Origin: an uncultured Rhodospirillales bacterium
Lineage (GTDB): Bacteria; Pseudomonadota; Alphaproteobacteria; RF32; CAG-239
Direction: 5' to 3'
Assembly: GCA_902778645.1 (NCBI GenBank)
Contig: CACYYO010000011.1
Span: 1 to 43,396, forward strand
Length of the DNA: 43,396 bases
Shown here piece by piece: positions 33,575-42,854 of the stretch. The position numbers and the translations under genes were made by a program. The notes under the pieces were generated by a model that saw only the letters and a list, made by a program, of their open reading frames with translations, was not told where the DNA came from and did not search any database. Every line of letters begins with the position of its first letter. Within the stretch, counting starts at the first letter, position 1.

Positions 33575-34954
33575 TTACTCTCTTTTCCAGGTGGTGCCTT
33601 GGGGGGTGTCTTCTAAGATAATGCCTTGGGCTTTTAATTCATTACGAATAGCGTCGGCGGTTGCCCAATCTTTATTCTTTTTGGCTTCCAGACGCGCTTG
33701 AATTTTCGCCTCAATTTCTTGCGCCTCATCATCTCCCTGCTCGCCCTTAAACCAAATTTCCGGCTCTTGGAACAGCAAGCCCAACATGTAAGCATCTGCC
33801 AATAACTGCGATTTGTATTTTTTCTGTTCTTCCGCTGTTTCGGCTTTATTCAGTTGATTGACATCTTCATGCAAAAATGTCAGAGCCAACGGGGTATTTA
33901 AATCATCACACAGTGCGTCAATCAAACCTGCTGTCGGCTCAACTTTTTCGGCTTCAACATTTTTAACACGCAATAAAGCATTATAAAATTTATCCAATGT
34001 TGCTTTGGCGTTTGCCAACCCCTCAAAGGTAAAATTAAACGGTTGGTGATAGTGCGCCGTTAAAAACAACAAGCGCAAAGCTTCTGCCGGTGCTTTCTCA
34101 AGCACTTCGTCAAGGGTATAAAAATTCCCCAATGACTTAGACATCTTCACACCGTCAACCATCAACATTCCGGCGTGTACCCAATAGCGTGCAAACTTAG
34201 AATTCGGGAAAGCACAAGTCGACTGAGCACATTCATTTTCATGGTGCGGAAAAATTAAATCATTGCCGCCACCATGAATATCAAAATCTGTTCCGAGTAA
34301 TTTGGAACTCATCGCCGTACATTCCAAGTGCCACCCCGGGCGACCATACCCCCACGGGCTGTTCCAACCGGGTTGGTCGGCATCAGAGGGCTTCCAGAGA
34401 ATAAAATCAGCCGGATTTTTCTTGTAGTCCGCCACATCAATTCGGGCACCGGCGAGCATTTCTTTCATTGATCTCCCCGACAAACTGCCATAGCCCGGCA
34501 TAGAATCGACTGAAAACAAAACGTGTCCTTCCGCCTCATAAGCGTGTCCGTTTTCAAGCAATTTTTTGACAATCTCTATCATTTCCTGAATATAATCCGT
34601 TGCTCTTGGACGAGCATTCGGCTCCAGATTGCCGAGTTTTTTCATATCTGCAATATACCAATTGTAGGTTTCTTCGGTAATCTCACGAATCGGTTTACCG
34701 GTCTCTTTATGTTTGTTCAAAATCTTATCGTCAACATCGGTGATATTTGATACATACGTGACATGGTCTTTGCCATAAACATAGCAAAGCAAACGATAGA
34801 GGACATCATAAGAAACAGGCGTTTTCCCGTTGCCAAGGTGGGCACGATCATACACGGTCGGACCGCAGACATACATTCTGACATTTTGCGCATCAAGCGG
34901 CGTAAATTTATCCTTACGTCTGGTCAGGGTATTGCTTAAATAAATGTCGTGCAT
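33575..34954 (-). CDS. cysS: Cysteinyl-tRNA synthetase
   Basis: 459 residues, standard length. The class I core has the HIGH-like HLGN (39-42) with the zinc cysteine Cys30 in MYVCGPTVYD, GGNDLIFPHHENE, and the KMSKS loop VKMSKSLGNF. The C-terminal domain ends with the expected KGIILEDTPQGTTW-type block (residues near 440-456). AAAGGA precedes the ATG. It charges tRNA-Cys. It is downstream of gltX on the same strand, separated by 111 bases holding two hairpins. Confidence 0.97.
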   Translation of the reverse strand: MHDIYLSNTLTRRKDKFTPLDAQNVRMYVCGPTVYDRAHLGNGKTPVSYDVLYRLLCYVYGKDHVTYVSNITDVDDKILNKHKETGKPIREITEETYNWYIADMKKLGNLEPNARPRATDYIQEMIEIVKKLLENGHAYEAEGHVLFSVDSMPGYGSLSGRSMKEMLAGARIDVADYKKNPADFILWKPSDADQPGWNSPWGYGRPGWHLECTAMSSKLLGTDFDIHGGGNDLIFPHHENECAQSTCAFPNSKFARYWVHAGMLMVDGVKMSKSLGNFYTLDEVLEKAPAEALRLLFLTAHYHQPFNFTFEGLANAKATLDKFYNALLRVKNVEAEKVEPTAGLIDALCDDLNTPLALTFLHEDVNQLNKAETAEEQKKYKSQLLADAYMLGLLFQEPEIWFKGEQGDDEAQEIEAKIQARLEAKKNKDWATADAIRNELKAQGIILEDTPQGTTWKRE

Positions 34955-35016
34955 GGTTGGTCCTTTCTATTTTGTGTTGCTAAAAGCAACCTGTCTTGTG
35001 GCGACTAAACTCACCC

Positions 35017-35055
35017 TGCCCTAAAGGGCACCCCTCTCTAAACATTCAGAGAGGG
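35017..35055. repeat. Tandem hairpins between gltX and cysS
   Basis: TGCCC TAAA GGGCA (35017-35030) is followed at once by CCCTCTCT (35032-35039) pairing with AGAGAGGG (35048-35055). There is no T tract, so this looks more like a small dispersed palindromic element than a terminator, although it may stabilise the gltX 3' end. Confidence 0.5.
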
Positions 35056-35065
35056 AAAATAAGTT

Positions 35066-36388
35066 TTAAGCGGCTTCGCCTTTTAGTCTCTTGTACGCTT
35101 TTTCACGTCCGATTAACGGCAACAATAACTTTAATTCAGGTCCGTTATCCAGCGCTGTTAAAGCTTTACGTATCGGGTGGAAAAGTTCTTTGCCTTTCTT
35201 ACCGCTCTTGGTCTTCACCTCATTCATCCAAAGATTGAAGGTTTCTTCCGTCCATGGCTCTTGCGGCAAAATGTCGGCCGCCTTAAGCGTTAATTCCTTA
35301 TCTTCAAGTATCGGTTGAACATTTTGGTTACAAATCTGTTCCCATGTATGAACATCTTCAACCGTATTCAAATTAGCTTTAACAACATTCCAAAATTCTT
35401 CCGTGACTTTGACACGAGATTTAACATTTTCATACGGCATACCATGGATTAAGCGTGTATTAAAATGTTTTAGCTCCTCTTCGTCAAACTTCGGCTGTGC
35501 GCGACCGATTTTTGAGAAGTCTAACGTTTTTGCCAAACTCTCTAAATCATAGAACGGCTCAATCGCCTCCGAGGTACCGAGCTTTGCCAAGAAAGAGCTG
35601 ATAGCCATTGCCTCTACTCCTTCGGCACGCAAATCACTGACGCCGAGAGACCCAAGCCTCTTTGATAACTTTCCTTCCTTGCCGGTTAATAGCGGTAAGT
35701 GGGCAAAGGTCGGACATTTTCCACCCAAAGCCTCAAACATTTGAACTTGAGAAGCCGTGTTGGTCACGTGGTCTTCACCGCGAACAATGTGGGTAATCCC
35801 AAAATCAAAATCATCAATCACTGATGGCAGGTGATATAAGAAACTGCCGTCTTCACGAATAATAATCGGGTCGCTTAAATTCTCTGCTTCATATTTAACC
35901 TCACCCCTGACCATATCCTGCCACTTAATTTCACCCGGCAAGAGTTTAAAACGATAGTGCGGTTTGCGTCCCTCTGCCTCAAAACGAGCAATATCCTCTG
36001 CCGTATACGTCAGGGCTTGGCGATCATAAATCGGCGGTAAGCCTTTGGACATTAAACGTTTCCGTTTAAACTCCAACTCCTCAGGGGTTTCATAACAAGC
36101 ATATATTCTGCCCTCGGCTTTCAATTTTTCCGTCACTTCATTATAACGATCAAAACGAGCCGACTGACGAGCCTCTTCCGTCCATGTTAACCCTAACCAA
36201 ACCAGGTTGTCTCTGATGACATCTTCATACTCTTTTTTTGAGCGAACTTTATCGGTATCATCAATACGGAGCATAAACTCACCACCGAGTTTTTTTGCCC
36301 ACAACCAGTTAAACAATGCCGTGCGCGTATTACCGATATGCATATAGCCGGTCGGGCTTGGCGCGAATCTTACTTTTACTTTATTCAT
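35066..36388 (-). CDS. gltX: Glutamyl-tRNA synthetase, second (RIDDTD) type
   Basis: 440 residues. Class I core: RFAPSPTGYMHIGNTRTALF with HIGN, then FMLRIDDTD, PHYRFKL, HIVRGEDHVTNT and the KLSKR loop. The RIDDTD rather than RIEDTD version is typical of the second GluRS paralogue of alphaproteobacteria, some of which charge tRNA-Gln with glutamate for GatCAB. I start at ATG 36386-36388 (AGGA upstream); the longer frame adds 14 residues without family similarity. Specificity cannot be read directly. Confidence 0.93.
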   Translation of the reverse strand: MNKVKVRFAPSPTGYMHIGNTRTALFNWLWAKKLGGEFMLRIDDTDKVRSKKEYEDVIRDNLVWLGLTWTEEARQSARFDRYNEVTEKLKAEGRIYACYETPEELEFKRKRLMSKGLPPIYDRQALTYTAEDIARFEAEGRKPHYRFKLLPGEIKWQDMVRGEVKYEAENLSDPIIIREDGSFLYHLPSVIDDFDFGITHIVRGEDHVTNTASQVQMFEALGGKCPTFAHLPLLTGKEGKLSKRLGSLGVSDLRAEGVEAMAISSFLAKLGTSEAIEPFYDLESLAKTLDFSKIGRAQPKFDEEELKHFNTRLIHGMPYENVKSRVKVTEEFWNVVKANLNTVEDVHTWEQICNQNVQPILEDKELTLKAADILPQEPWTEETFNLWMNEVKTKSGKKGKELFHPIRKALTALDNGPELKLLLPLIGREKAYKRLKGEAA

Positions 36389-36441
36389 TATTAAATTCCT
36401 AAATCGACTTTTATCGGTGTTGCTTCGCAACCCGTTTGTGG

Positions 36442-36483
36442 ATTCCGGATATGGTACTTCCTGTAGGGAGTACCTTCCGGAAT
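36442..36483. repeat. Palindromic element between mlaC-like gene and gltX
   Basis: ATTCCGGA (36442-36449) and TCCGGAAT (36476-36483) enclose GGTACTTCC and GGGAGTACC, which pair around TGTA. In all 17 pairs form over 42 bases, with one G-U. GGAATGAC ends the unit, recalling the GGATGAC end of the element at 33501. This could form a cruciform or RNA hairpin in the gltX leader. Confidence 0.6.
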
Positions 36484-36551
36484 GACAAAAAGTATTTAAA
36501 CAAACTAAAGCTGATAATATAAACTTTATGATATAAATTCAAGGGCTTTTT

Positions 36552-37223
36552 TTAATATTCTGATTGTTGCAATTTTTCTTGATTGCTTCTCTCGGCGGCT
36601 TCGGTAATATCTGCCAAATCCTCTAGAAACCATGTCACATCGTCATCGTTTTTAGCGATCATTTCATAAAAGCGACTACGATAAGATAAAATCAGGCTGC
36701 TCTCTCCTAATTTAAGATCTATGATTTGAATTTTTTCATTGTTCCGATGCAGGACAAAGTCTACAAAAATATCCGACAATGGCTGTTGTTCTGCAGATTG
36801 ATTTTTTTGCAAATTAATTTTGGCACGGACTGTGGTATTTTTGTCTGTCGGTATAACTTTCGTAATTTCAAAGTCTATGGTGCTACTGTCGAAATCGAGC
36901 GGAAATCCCTTATACAAGCTCATGGCGTAGCGATGAAACAGTTGTTGATATTGTTCCTGCTGATCGGCTGAAAGTTGACGCCAATAACGTCCTAAAACAA
37001 ATTTTGAGACATAATCTAAATCAATGTCACGAATCAACATTTCATCCAACATTGCATACTTTTTAGCAATGTCTGGTTCGCCGAAGGTTTGCAACAATTT
37101 TTGTCCCTCCTCTTTTGCCCAGACTTCTGCCTCACTTGAAGTAACCGGCGCAGCTTTCGCGGTTACTGATGCAAAGCTCAAAAATAAAAATATGATAACT
37201 CGCAAAAAAAGATTACTTTTCAT
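36552..37223 (-). CDS. MlaC-like phospholipid-binding periplasmic protein
   Basis: 223 residues from ATG 37221-37223, with AAAGGA upstream; the longer frame is unlikely. A signal peptide ends TAKA (about 25). The mature protein follows the MlaC/Ttg2D pattern: RDIDLDYVSKFVLGRYWRQLSADQQEQYQQLF, an NTF2-like beta sheet, IIDLKLGESSLILSYRSRFYEMI near the end. MlaC ferries phospholipids between the outer and inner membrane in the retrograde Mla pathway. No mlaD/E/F genes are adjacent, so it is an orphan here. Confidence 0.85.
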   Translation of the reverse strand: MKSNLFLRVIIFLFLSFASVTAKAAPVTSSEAEVWAKEEGQKLLQTFGEPDIAKKYAMLDEMLIRDIDLDYVSKFVLGRYWRQLSADQQEQYQQLFHRYAMSLYKGFPLDFDSSTIDFEITKVIPTDKNTTVRAKINLQKNQSAEQQPLSDIFVDFVLHRNNEKIQIIDLKLGESSLILSYRSRFYEMIAKNDDDVTWFLEDLADITEAAERSNQEKLQQSEY

Positions 37224-37235
37224 TCTCTTATCCTT

Positions 37236-37257
37236 TATACTTTTCTTAAAGTATAAT
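37236..37257. promoter_or_regulatory. Divergent promoter palindrome
   Basis: TATACTTT (37236-37243) and AAAGTATA (37248-37255) form a perfect inverted repeat around TCTT, and TATAAT (37252-37257) overlaps its right end as a candidate -10 for the plus-strand gene at 37276. The symmetry may be an operator controlling both divergent genes. Confidence 0.4.
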
Positions 37258-37275
37258 ACATCATTGGTTAACAAA

Positions 37276-38289
37276 ATGAAACTGAAATCTTTTTTTTATT
37301 TCTTTTTAGCTCTTGTTATGTTGTTTCCCTCATTTGGTTTTGCCAAAGATAACAGTATCAGCAACATCAAAAAACGTGGTGTGGTTTATTGCGGCACAAA
37401 CAAAAACAATAATTTTTTGGCTTATCAAAATGATGACGGTGTTTGGCAAGGTTTTGATGCTGCCTTGTGCCGTGCTCTAGCCGGTGCTTTTTTGGATAAT
37501 AAAGATTTAATCAAGATGGTTCCGTTGAAAATCGAAGATGTTCCCCAGGCTTTACAAAGCGGAGAAATTGATGTTATGTTCGGGGAATTTCAATTACCGG
37601 CTGAGACGGAAATCACCTCGAATGTTATCAATATTGACGTTTTATATGATGATAAGGTTATGCTTTTGGCTCATAAAAAAGAAAATGCAACATCTTTGGA
37701 AGATTATCATGATGCTAAAGTTTGTATGGCGCGTTCTTCTGTTGATGCTTATCAATTCAGTAATTTTGTATCCCGCTACAATCTTGCGTTCCAGCCGGTT
37801 TATTTTGCGGACAGGTCTCGTGCCGTTGAAGGATTTTATTTGAGTCGGTGTGAGTTGTTGGTTGGTGCTTCCAGCGAACTGAAAGGTATCGCTGCCTCTA
37901 AGTTTAAGAAGAAAAAAAATATAGAACTTTTGCCTGAAACAATCGGACTTCGTCCTATATATCTTATGGTTGATAAGAATTCTTTGCAAATCGGTATTGC
38001 GGCTAAATGGATTTTTAATGCTCTGAAGTTGGCAGAAAGTTACAATATTACCAGTGAGAATTTACCGACCATGCTTGGGCAAGATGATTTTTCTTTGCAA
38101 AATTTATTCGGAAACCAGGAAACTCTTTGGAAAAAATTTAGAGCCTATCCGCATTGGATACGCAAATTTATTATCGAAGAGGGAAATTTCGGGGAAATGT
38201 TTGAACGTCATTTGGGAACCGGAACTAATATCGGGTTAGAAAAACCTGAGCCGGAACACGGTCTGGCTGCGCCAAAGCCTTTTATTTAG
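37276..38289 (+). CDS. Amino-acid ABC transporter-type substrate-binding protein
   Basis: 337 residues from ATG 37276, chosen because it begins a signal peptide ending FGFA (about 23); the longer open frame upstream overlaps the minus-strand mlaC-like gene. The ribosome site is poor. The family 3 solute-binding fold is seen in NIKKRGVVYCGTN, GVWQGFDAALCRALAGA, ALQSGEIDVMFGEF and ending NLFERHLG-like text. The opening resembles AapJ, the general L-amino-acid binder. No permease or ATPase gene is near. It overlaps the convergent esterase by eight bases. Confidence 0.8.
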   Translation: MKLKSFFYFFLALVMLFPSFGFAKDNSISNIKKRGVVYCGTNKNNNFLAYQNDDGVWQGFDAALCRALAGAFLDNKDLIKMVPLKIEDVPQALQSGEIDVMFGEFQLPAETEITSNVINIDVLYDDKVMLLAHKKENATSLEDYHDAKVCMARSSVDAYQFSNFVSRYNLAFQPVYFADRSRAVEGFYLSRCELLVGASSELKGIAASKFKKKKNIELLPETIGLRPIYLMVDKNSLQIGIAAKWIFNALKLAESYNITSENLPTMLGQDDFSLQNLFGNQETLWKKFRAYPHWIRKFIIEEGNFGEMFERHLGTGTNIGLEKPEPEHGLAAPKPFI

Positions 38290-38995
38290 AATGTATTTTT
38301 ATAAACTCTTCCGCTTGTTTGAGGCCATCCGGTGTGATGCGGTGTTGTCCGCCTTTGACAGTGTAGGTACTTACATTGCAACCAAGTTCTGATAAATGAT
38401 CTCTCGTATATTCTAAAACACCATATCTGACCAAGTTATCTTCATCGCCGTGGATTAAGAGTACCGATGGAGTCTGATGTTTGTGTTTGTAAAAGTAATT
38501 CGGCGTTGCTAAAATACCGCTAAAGCTGATACAGCCGCCAAATTTTTCGGGGTATCGCAAAACTGTGTAGATGGCAAGCATTGCGCCTTGAGAAAATCCG
38601 CACAGGAAGATATCTTTTGCCTCTAGCTGGTATTCATTCATACACATTTCAATATAGTCAATAAGGTAGCGATAGCTTTCATCGAATCCCCTCCCCATAG
38701 AGGCATATATATCTGTACATTCTTTAAGGGTCGGAACGGTTTTGCGGTCATCATCCGGATCAAAGCGGTGCATAGAAAACCATTGCCTTTTATGTTCGTA
38801 TATTTCACAAGTAACAGGAGCCTCCGGCATATGCAGAGCAATGTTGTCCAAGTTATAAAAAAAGGGCATAATCCGCCGGTTTAACCCTTCACAGTTATCA
38901 ATATAACCATGCAAAAAAATAATCAATTTTTGCGGATATCCTTTGATGTGAACGATTTCTTCACTGATGGCGGTCATTTTCTTGGTAACCCTCAT
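38282..38995 (-). CDS. Carboxylesterase/phospholipase-type alpha/beta hydrolase
   Basis: 237 residues. Abhydrolase_2 family: oxyanion loop FLHGYIDN (27-34), nucleophile Ser135 in CGFSQGAML, Asp186 in HGDEDNLV and His218 in GGQHRI. Small bacterial serine esterases of this type hydrolyse short acyl or lysophospholipid esters. No signal peptide, so cytoplasmic. The second ATG (residue 7) has GAGGG upstream and could be the real start. Convergent with the binding-protein gene. Confidence 0.85.
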   Translation of the reverse strand: MRVTKKMTAISEEIVHIKGYPQKLIIFLHGYIDNCEGLNRRIMPFFYNLDNIALHMPEAPVTCEIYEHKRQWFSMHRFDPDDDRKTVPTLKECTDIYASMGRGFDESYRYLIDYIEMCMNEYQLEAKDIFLCGFSQGAMLAIYTVLRYPEKFGGCISFSGILATPNYFYKHKHQTPSVLLIHGDEDNLVRYGVLEYTRDHLSELGCNVSTYTVKGGQHRITPDGLKQAEEFIKIHSK

Positions 38996-39148
38996 TGTTT
39001 TGTTCGCTTTTAACTTAAGAAAAATGTTTTAAAATTGATTTAATTTATTTACTTTTGTCTTGTTCGTTTATGTATTGATATGTGGTATTCAGAAGTATCC
39101 TATCTAAGGGCGTTGTACATTAGCCGATAAGCCTAAAACAAAACCGGA

Positions 39149-39637
39149 TTAACAAAATATTTTTTCAATCCTTTCGATTGCGTGCAATGGCTCTGTTGTT
39201 TGCAAATTAATTATTTTGTCTGTCGGGAGAAGTCTGCAATTCTTTTGCTGATGATTATACAAACAATAGGGCGTTGTGAAATAGCGACCATAAATCAACG
39301 AATCATCTATTTGTATATCTATATTATTTTGGCGACAATATTCGGCTTTGGTTTCATTCCATAAATTTTCATCGACATAAAAGTTTCCGTTGGGTAGATG
39401 GCAAGCCAATCCTTTTTCGTTATAAAAATCAAAAATCGTGAATACTCTTGTATACTCTATCCCTTCAGCCTGTAGGTGGTTTACGATTTTTTCTTCCGGT
39501 CCGCCGCTTAAAATATGTACCTCATGTCCTCGTTGCAGCGCTATTTTACAAAATTGTTTGAAATAGGCAACATCGCTGTTTATGACACCATGGTAATCTA
39601 CACCTATTTTTAAGTAATGATGATTTTTATTCATCAT
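39149..39637 (-). CDS. HAD-like phosphatase family protein
   Basis: About 162 residues from ATG 39635-39637; the next codon is also ATG. The N-terminus KIGVDYHGVIN (D14, H16) looks like a HAD motif I (DxDG variant), followed by VHILSGGPEEKI (motif II Ser) and QIDDSLIYG (motif III acidic pair). The second Asp of DxD is replaced by His, so catalysis may be altered. GGGG lies close upstream. Its start overlaps the end of the AsmA-like gene by 11 bases, so coupling is likely. Function uncertain. Confidence 0.6.
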   Translation of the reverse strand: MMNKNHHYLKIGVDYHGVINSDVAYFKQFCKIALQRGHEVHILSGGPEEKIVNHLQAEGIEYTRVFTIFDFYNEKGLACHLPNGNFYVDENLWNETKAEYCRQNNIDIQIDDSLIYGRYFTTPYCLYNHQQKNCRLLPTDKIINLQTTEPLHAIERIEKIFC

Positions 39638-42600
39638 CCGCCCCAAATAATGAGGAGATCGTTTCCTTTAGAGAATTCGGGCTCAAAGCTGACAACGGAT
39701 TAATTTGAATGCTTGCGTCGGCAATGTCTCCCGAAATATCATAATTTGCAGCAAAAACCGTCCCGTCTTTACCGGCCAGTAAATTACCAACCACTGGGAT
39801 ACTTCCTAAAATCATATTCAAACTATAAGCCGGTGCTACCTTGCCGCGAATGTCCAATTCCTTGTAACGGCGATCATATGTCCCGTTTGCCGTTACACCC
39901 AAAACATTACCGAAGGCTTTAGCTTTTTTAAGCATCAGTTGTTTGCGTCGGTATTCAAAAGGTGCATCTAAGTGCGAGAAAGATATTCCCTCACCTGTCA
40001 GCAAATCGAGCATACCACGGAATGATGCAACACTTAAAAACTTGGCAACCAATGGCGTGTTTTGAATGCTGAAATCTCTAATTTTGGCGTGTCCGATAAA
40101 AGTTTTATCCTTATTGCGGCGCGCTTCAATATTTAGTTTTCCGCCTTTCATATCGTCATAGATATGCAAAACTTTCATTGTCGATCCGGCATCATTGCTA
40201 TCAACCGACAAATAAAATTCCTTGTTGGGGCGAGGCACATAATCAAACTTCAGCATAGCATTTTTACCCGTTTTATAATTGCCTACAATGTGGATTTCTT
40301 GAATTCCAACACCGTTGAGAAGTTTTGCATTACCGGCAAAATTACTTACGTCAACGTACGGATTGGTCCACAAATGGTTTACGGCTATATAAATATCTGC
40401 ATCTATCGTTTTTTCAAGTCCGTCATCATCCTCAACCGGTGTTTGTGCGGCAAGTGCTTTTTTATCAACTTTTTCCTCACTTTCCGATTTTTCGAAGAAA
40501 GGTGATAAGTCATAACTTTCTCCTGAGATATTGATTTTTGCCTTCATCTTCGGTTCGTATGCCAATTCAATCTTTGCTTTTGCGTTCGTTCTGCTTCCTT
40601 TAATTTTATCAATATTAACCAGGTTAATCCGTCCTTTATTATCTATCCCTAAATGACCGCCAAATGTTATATCCGGCGTGGTGATTTTTAGTTCAGGAAC
40701 AGCCTTTAATTTGTCATTTTGAATGACGATTTTTGCATTGATTTCTCCGGCATGGTTTGCTTTTTTACGGAATCCTAAAAATGAAAAATCAATATCCATA
40801 GGTTTAAGGTCTCCATGGACCGCGATATCGACCTTATTTTCTTTAGAGACCGTTATATCCGCATTCATGTCGGCTGCCCCTGAGATGTATGGCGGATTAA
40901 GAATACTGACATCCAACCCCAATTTTTTCTTGAGTGTATTGTCATACTTGAAAGCAAGATTATATTTGCTGGCAAACTCTTTTCCGGAAAAATCTTCCGT
41001 CCAGCTTAAGACAACGGGGATATCACTCAGAACAGCATTCCCTTGCGCCTTCAGGCCTTTGTTATTTACTTCTAATTTCAGTTTGTCGGCTGTAATGTCA
41101 TTATCCTGAAAGACCTTCTTCATTTTGAAATCCGTTACATCGGCATCGACATCAACTTTCACTTCTTCCGGTTTCAGGTCTTGCTTCATTTCAAACCGAA
41201 GCCCTAATTTGGTTTTAGCGTACCCTTCCATTTCGTCGGGTTTCAGCCCCATTTCGGTTGTGTAGTGCAACGGCGGATTATCTATCATACGAAGCGCATC
41301 ACTGACTGATGATTCCATCTCTAAGCTGATATCGGCGAAATTATCTTCCTTATCCAGATCATATAAATCGACATATCCTCCGGTCAGCTTAACTCCTTCT
41401 GCTTCTCCGGAATCCGCCATAATTTTGATATTATGCTTGGTAAATATAGCCTGCCCTTTAGCATTCATAATTTTAGGCATTCCGGTGAGATAATCCAGGC
41501 TGACACCTTCGACATCTCCTTTACCATCAAGATTTGTAAAGCCAAACTTTCCGGTTTTTGCATCTGTGGCAAAATCAAAAGTAAACTTTGCATTTGAGAT
41601 AATCCCATCATGCATGCTCTCATTGCACCAATTCCAGCCGGGCTCAGCGATATATTTCGGCCAATAGTCGTACAGACGGTTAACTTCTAAGCTATCCACA
41701 CTTGCTATCAGACGAACCTTCAGGTCCTTGAGCGATTGTTTAAGGAAATAATCCTTAAAACCACTCACATCAAAACTCAATGAGGCTTGTTGTCCACCGA
41801 TATCAAATGCGGCATCTTTAATGGCTATTTTATCTATTCCTCCCGTTACCTCCCCTTCGAGCAGGAATGACTCTATTTTATAGGCACTGTCCGGGTTATT
41901 TTCAAAAGTAACGTTACCCTGCCCTCCTTCAAATTGAAACTTAATTTTTTCGAACGCAGAATCTGCTAATTTTTCGATATCGTCATGATTTTCAATAACT
42001 TTTTTTACATCAATTAATGAACTTATCCGTCCCCCTACCGGGAGATTTATCTGATACATTTCCTGCAGCGGGGTTTCACCTAAAACGGAACTGACCAGTT
42101 CATTGGGGATAACATCTGAAAAATAAACATCCAGAGCCAGTTTCTGTTGTAATGATCGATATTCAATATCCAGTCCGACAGAGGACATACTCTCACCGAC
42201 ATTGATTAAGGCGTTAACCTCGCTCGATATATTTAAGAGATTTCGACTAAAGGTGTAATTCAGATCTGAAAAGCTCCACTTTTTACCTAAGTCAACCTCG
42301 TGCCATTCCAACTCACCACCGCTGATTTTGATTGAATTAATGTAGCTTTCTACATAGCTGTGATCTTCGTCATTAAAGCGTTCTAAGAAATCTTCCATGA
42401 CTTTGAAATAATAATCCATTTTTATTTTGCCGGTCTCATTTTTTTCGGTTTCTTTAATGCCATAGTTACTGAATATGTAAACGACAGGGGATTCTACCGA
42501 TATTGAGCTTGGCGCTATAATACCTCTCAGCAGTGCTTTTAGGCTAAAGGAAACCGTTGTTCGCGGTGCTTTTAATTTAACACTTTCATCATTTCTCTTA

Positions 42601-42854
42601 TAGTCTATGTCCTTCGCGACAATTTTAATCGGTTGCAGTGACCTGACTAATTCTATAGACACACTCCCGACAGTAATTTCTGCTTCTGTTTCATCATGAT
42701 TTAAGGCTTGTATAATATACGGCTTTAGGAAAGGAACTTCTATTGGACCGCGATATAACTGCCAAATAAACAGCAACAGCACGCCCAGAAATGTCACACC
42801 GACATAATCCAGCACCTTTTGGAATATATACGCTCTGTTAGATACTTTTTTCAT
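39627..42854 (-). CDS. AsmA-like / DUF3971 giant envelope protein (YhdP type)
   Basis: 1075 residues. One N-terminal transmembrane helix (about 14-33) anchors a very long periplasmic beta-rich domain. DUF3971 lies in the centre and the AsmA-like C-terminal region carries FRGMLDLLTGEGISF, LDIRGKVAPAYSLNMILGSIPVVGNLLAGKDG and INPLSALSPNSL. These proteins (YhdP, TamB, AsmA) are bridge-like lipid carriers that move phospholipid toward the outer membrane. GGAGAGGA precedes the ATG, which overlaps the end of the upstream hydrolase gene by 17 bases. Confidence 0.9.
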   Translation of the reverse strand: MKKVSNRAYIFQKVLDYVGVTFLGVLLLFIWQLYRGPIEVPFLKPYIIQALNHDETEAEITVGSVSIELVRSLQPIKIVAKDIDYKRNDESVKLKAPRTTVSFSLKALLRGIIAPSSISVESPVVYIFSNYGIKETEKNETGKIKMDYYFKVMEDFLERFNDEDHSYVESYINSIKISGGELEWHEVDLGKKWSFSDLNYTFSRNLLNISSEVNALINVGESMSSVGLDIEYRSLQQKLALDVYFSDVIPNELVSSVLGETPLQEMYQINLPVGGRISSLIDVKKVIENHDDIEKLADSAFEKIKFQFEGGQGNVTFENNPDSAYKIESFLLEGEVTGGIDKIAIKDAAFDIGGQQASLSFDVSGFKDYFLKQSLKDLKVRLIASVDSLEVNRLYDYWPKYIAEPGWNWCNESMHDGIISNAKFTFDFATDAKTGKFGFTNLDGKGDVEGVSLDYLTGMPKIMNAKGQAIFTKHNIKIMADSGEAEGVKLTGGYVDLYDLDKEDNFADISLEMESSVSDALRMIDNPPLHYTTEMGLKPDEMEGYAKTKLGLRFEMKQDLKPEEVKVDVDADVTDFKMKKVFQDNDITADKLKLEVNNKGLKAQGNAVLSDIPVVLSWTEDFSGKEFASKYNLAFKYDNTLKKKLGLDVSILNPPYISGAADMNADITVSKENKVDIAVHGDLKPMDIDFSFLGFRKKANHAGEINAKIVIQNDKLKAVPELKITTPDITFGGHLGIDNKGRINLVNIDKIKGSRTNAKAKIELAYEPKMKAKINISGESYDLSPFFEKSESEEKVDKKALAAQTPVEDDDGLEKTIDADIYIAVNHLWTNPYVDVSNFAGNAKLLNGVGIQEIHIVGNYKTGKNAMLKFDYVPRPNKEFYLSVDSNDAGSTMKVLHIYDDMKGGKLNIEARRNKDKTFIGHAKIRDFSIQNTPLVAKFLSVASFRGMLDLLTGEGISFSHLDAPFEYRRKQLMLKKAKAFGNVLGVTANGTYDRRYKELDIRGKVAPAYSLNMILGSIPVVGNLLAGKDGTVFAANYDISGDIADASIQINPLSALSPNSLKETISSLFGADDE

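Noticed and set aside
37024-37275. Upstream extension of the substrate-binding protein frame
   Set aside because: It runs antisense through the MlaC-like gene and its promoter; the signal peptide begins only at 37276.
39149-39646. TTG start at 39646 for the HAD-like gene
   Set aside because: The ATG pair at 39632-39637 follows GGGG and is the better start.
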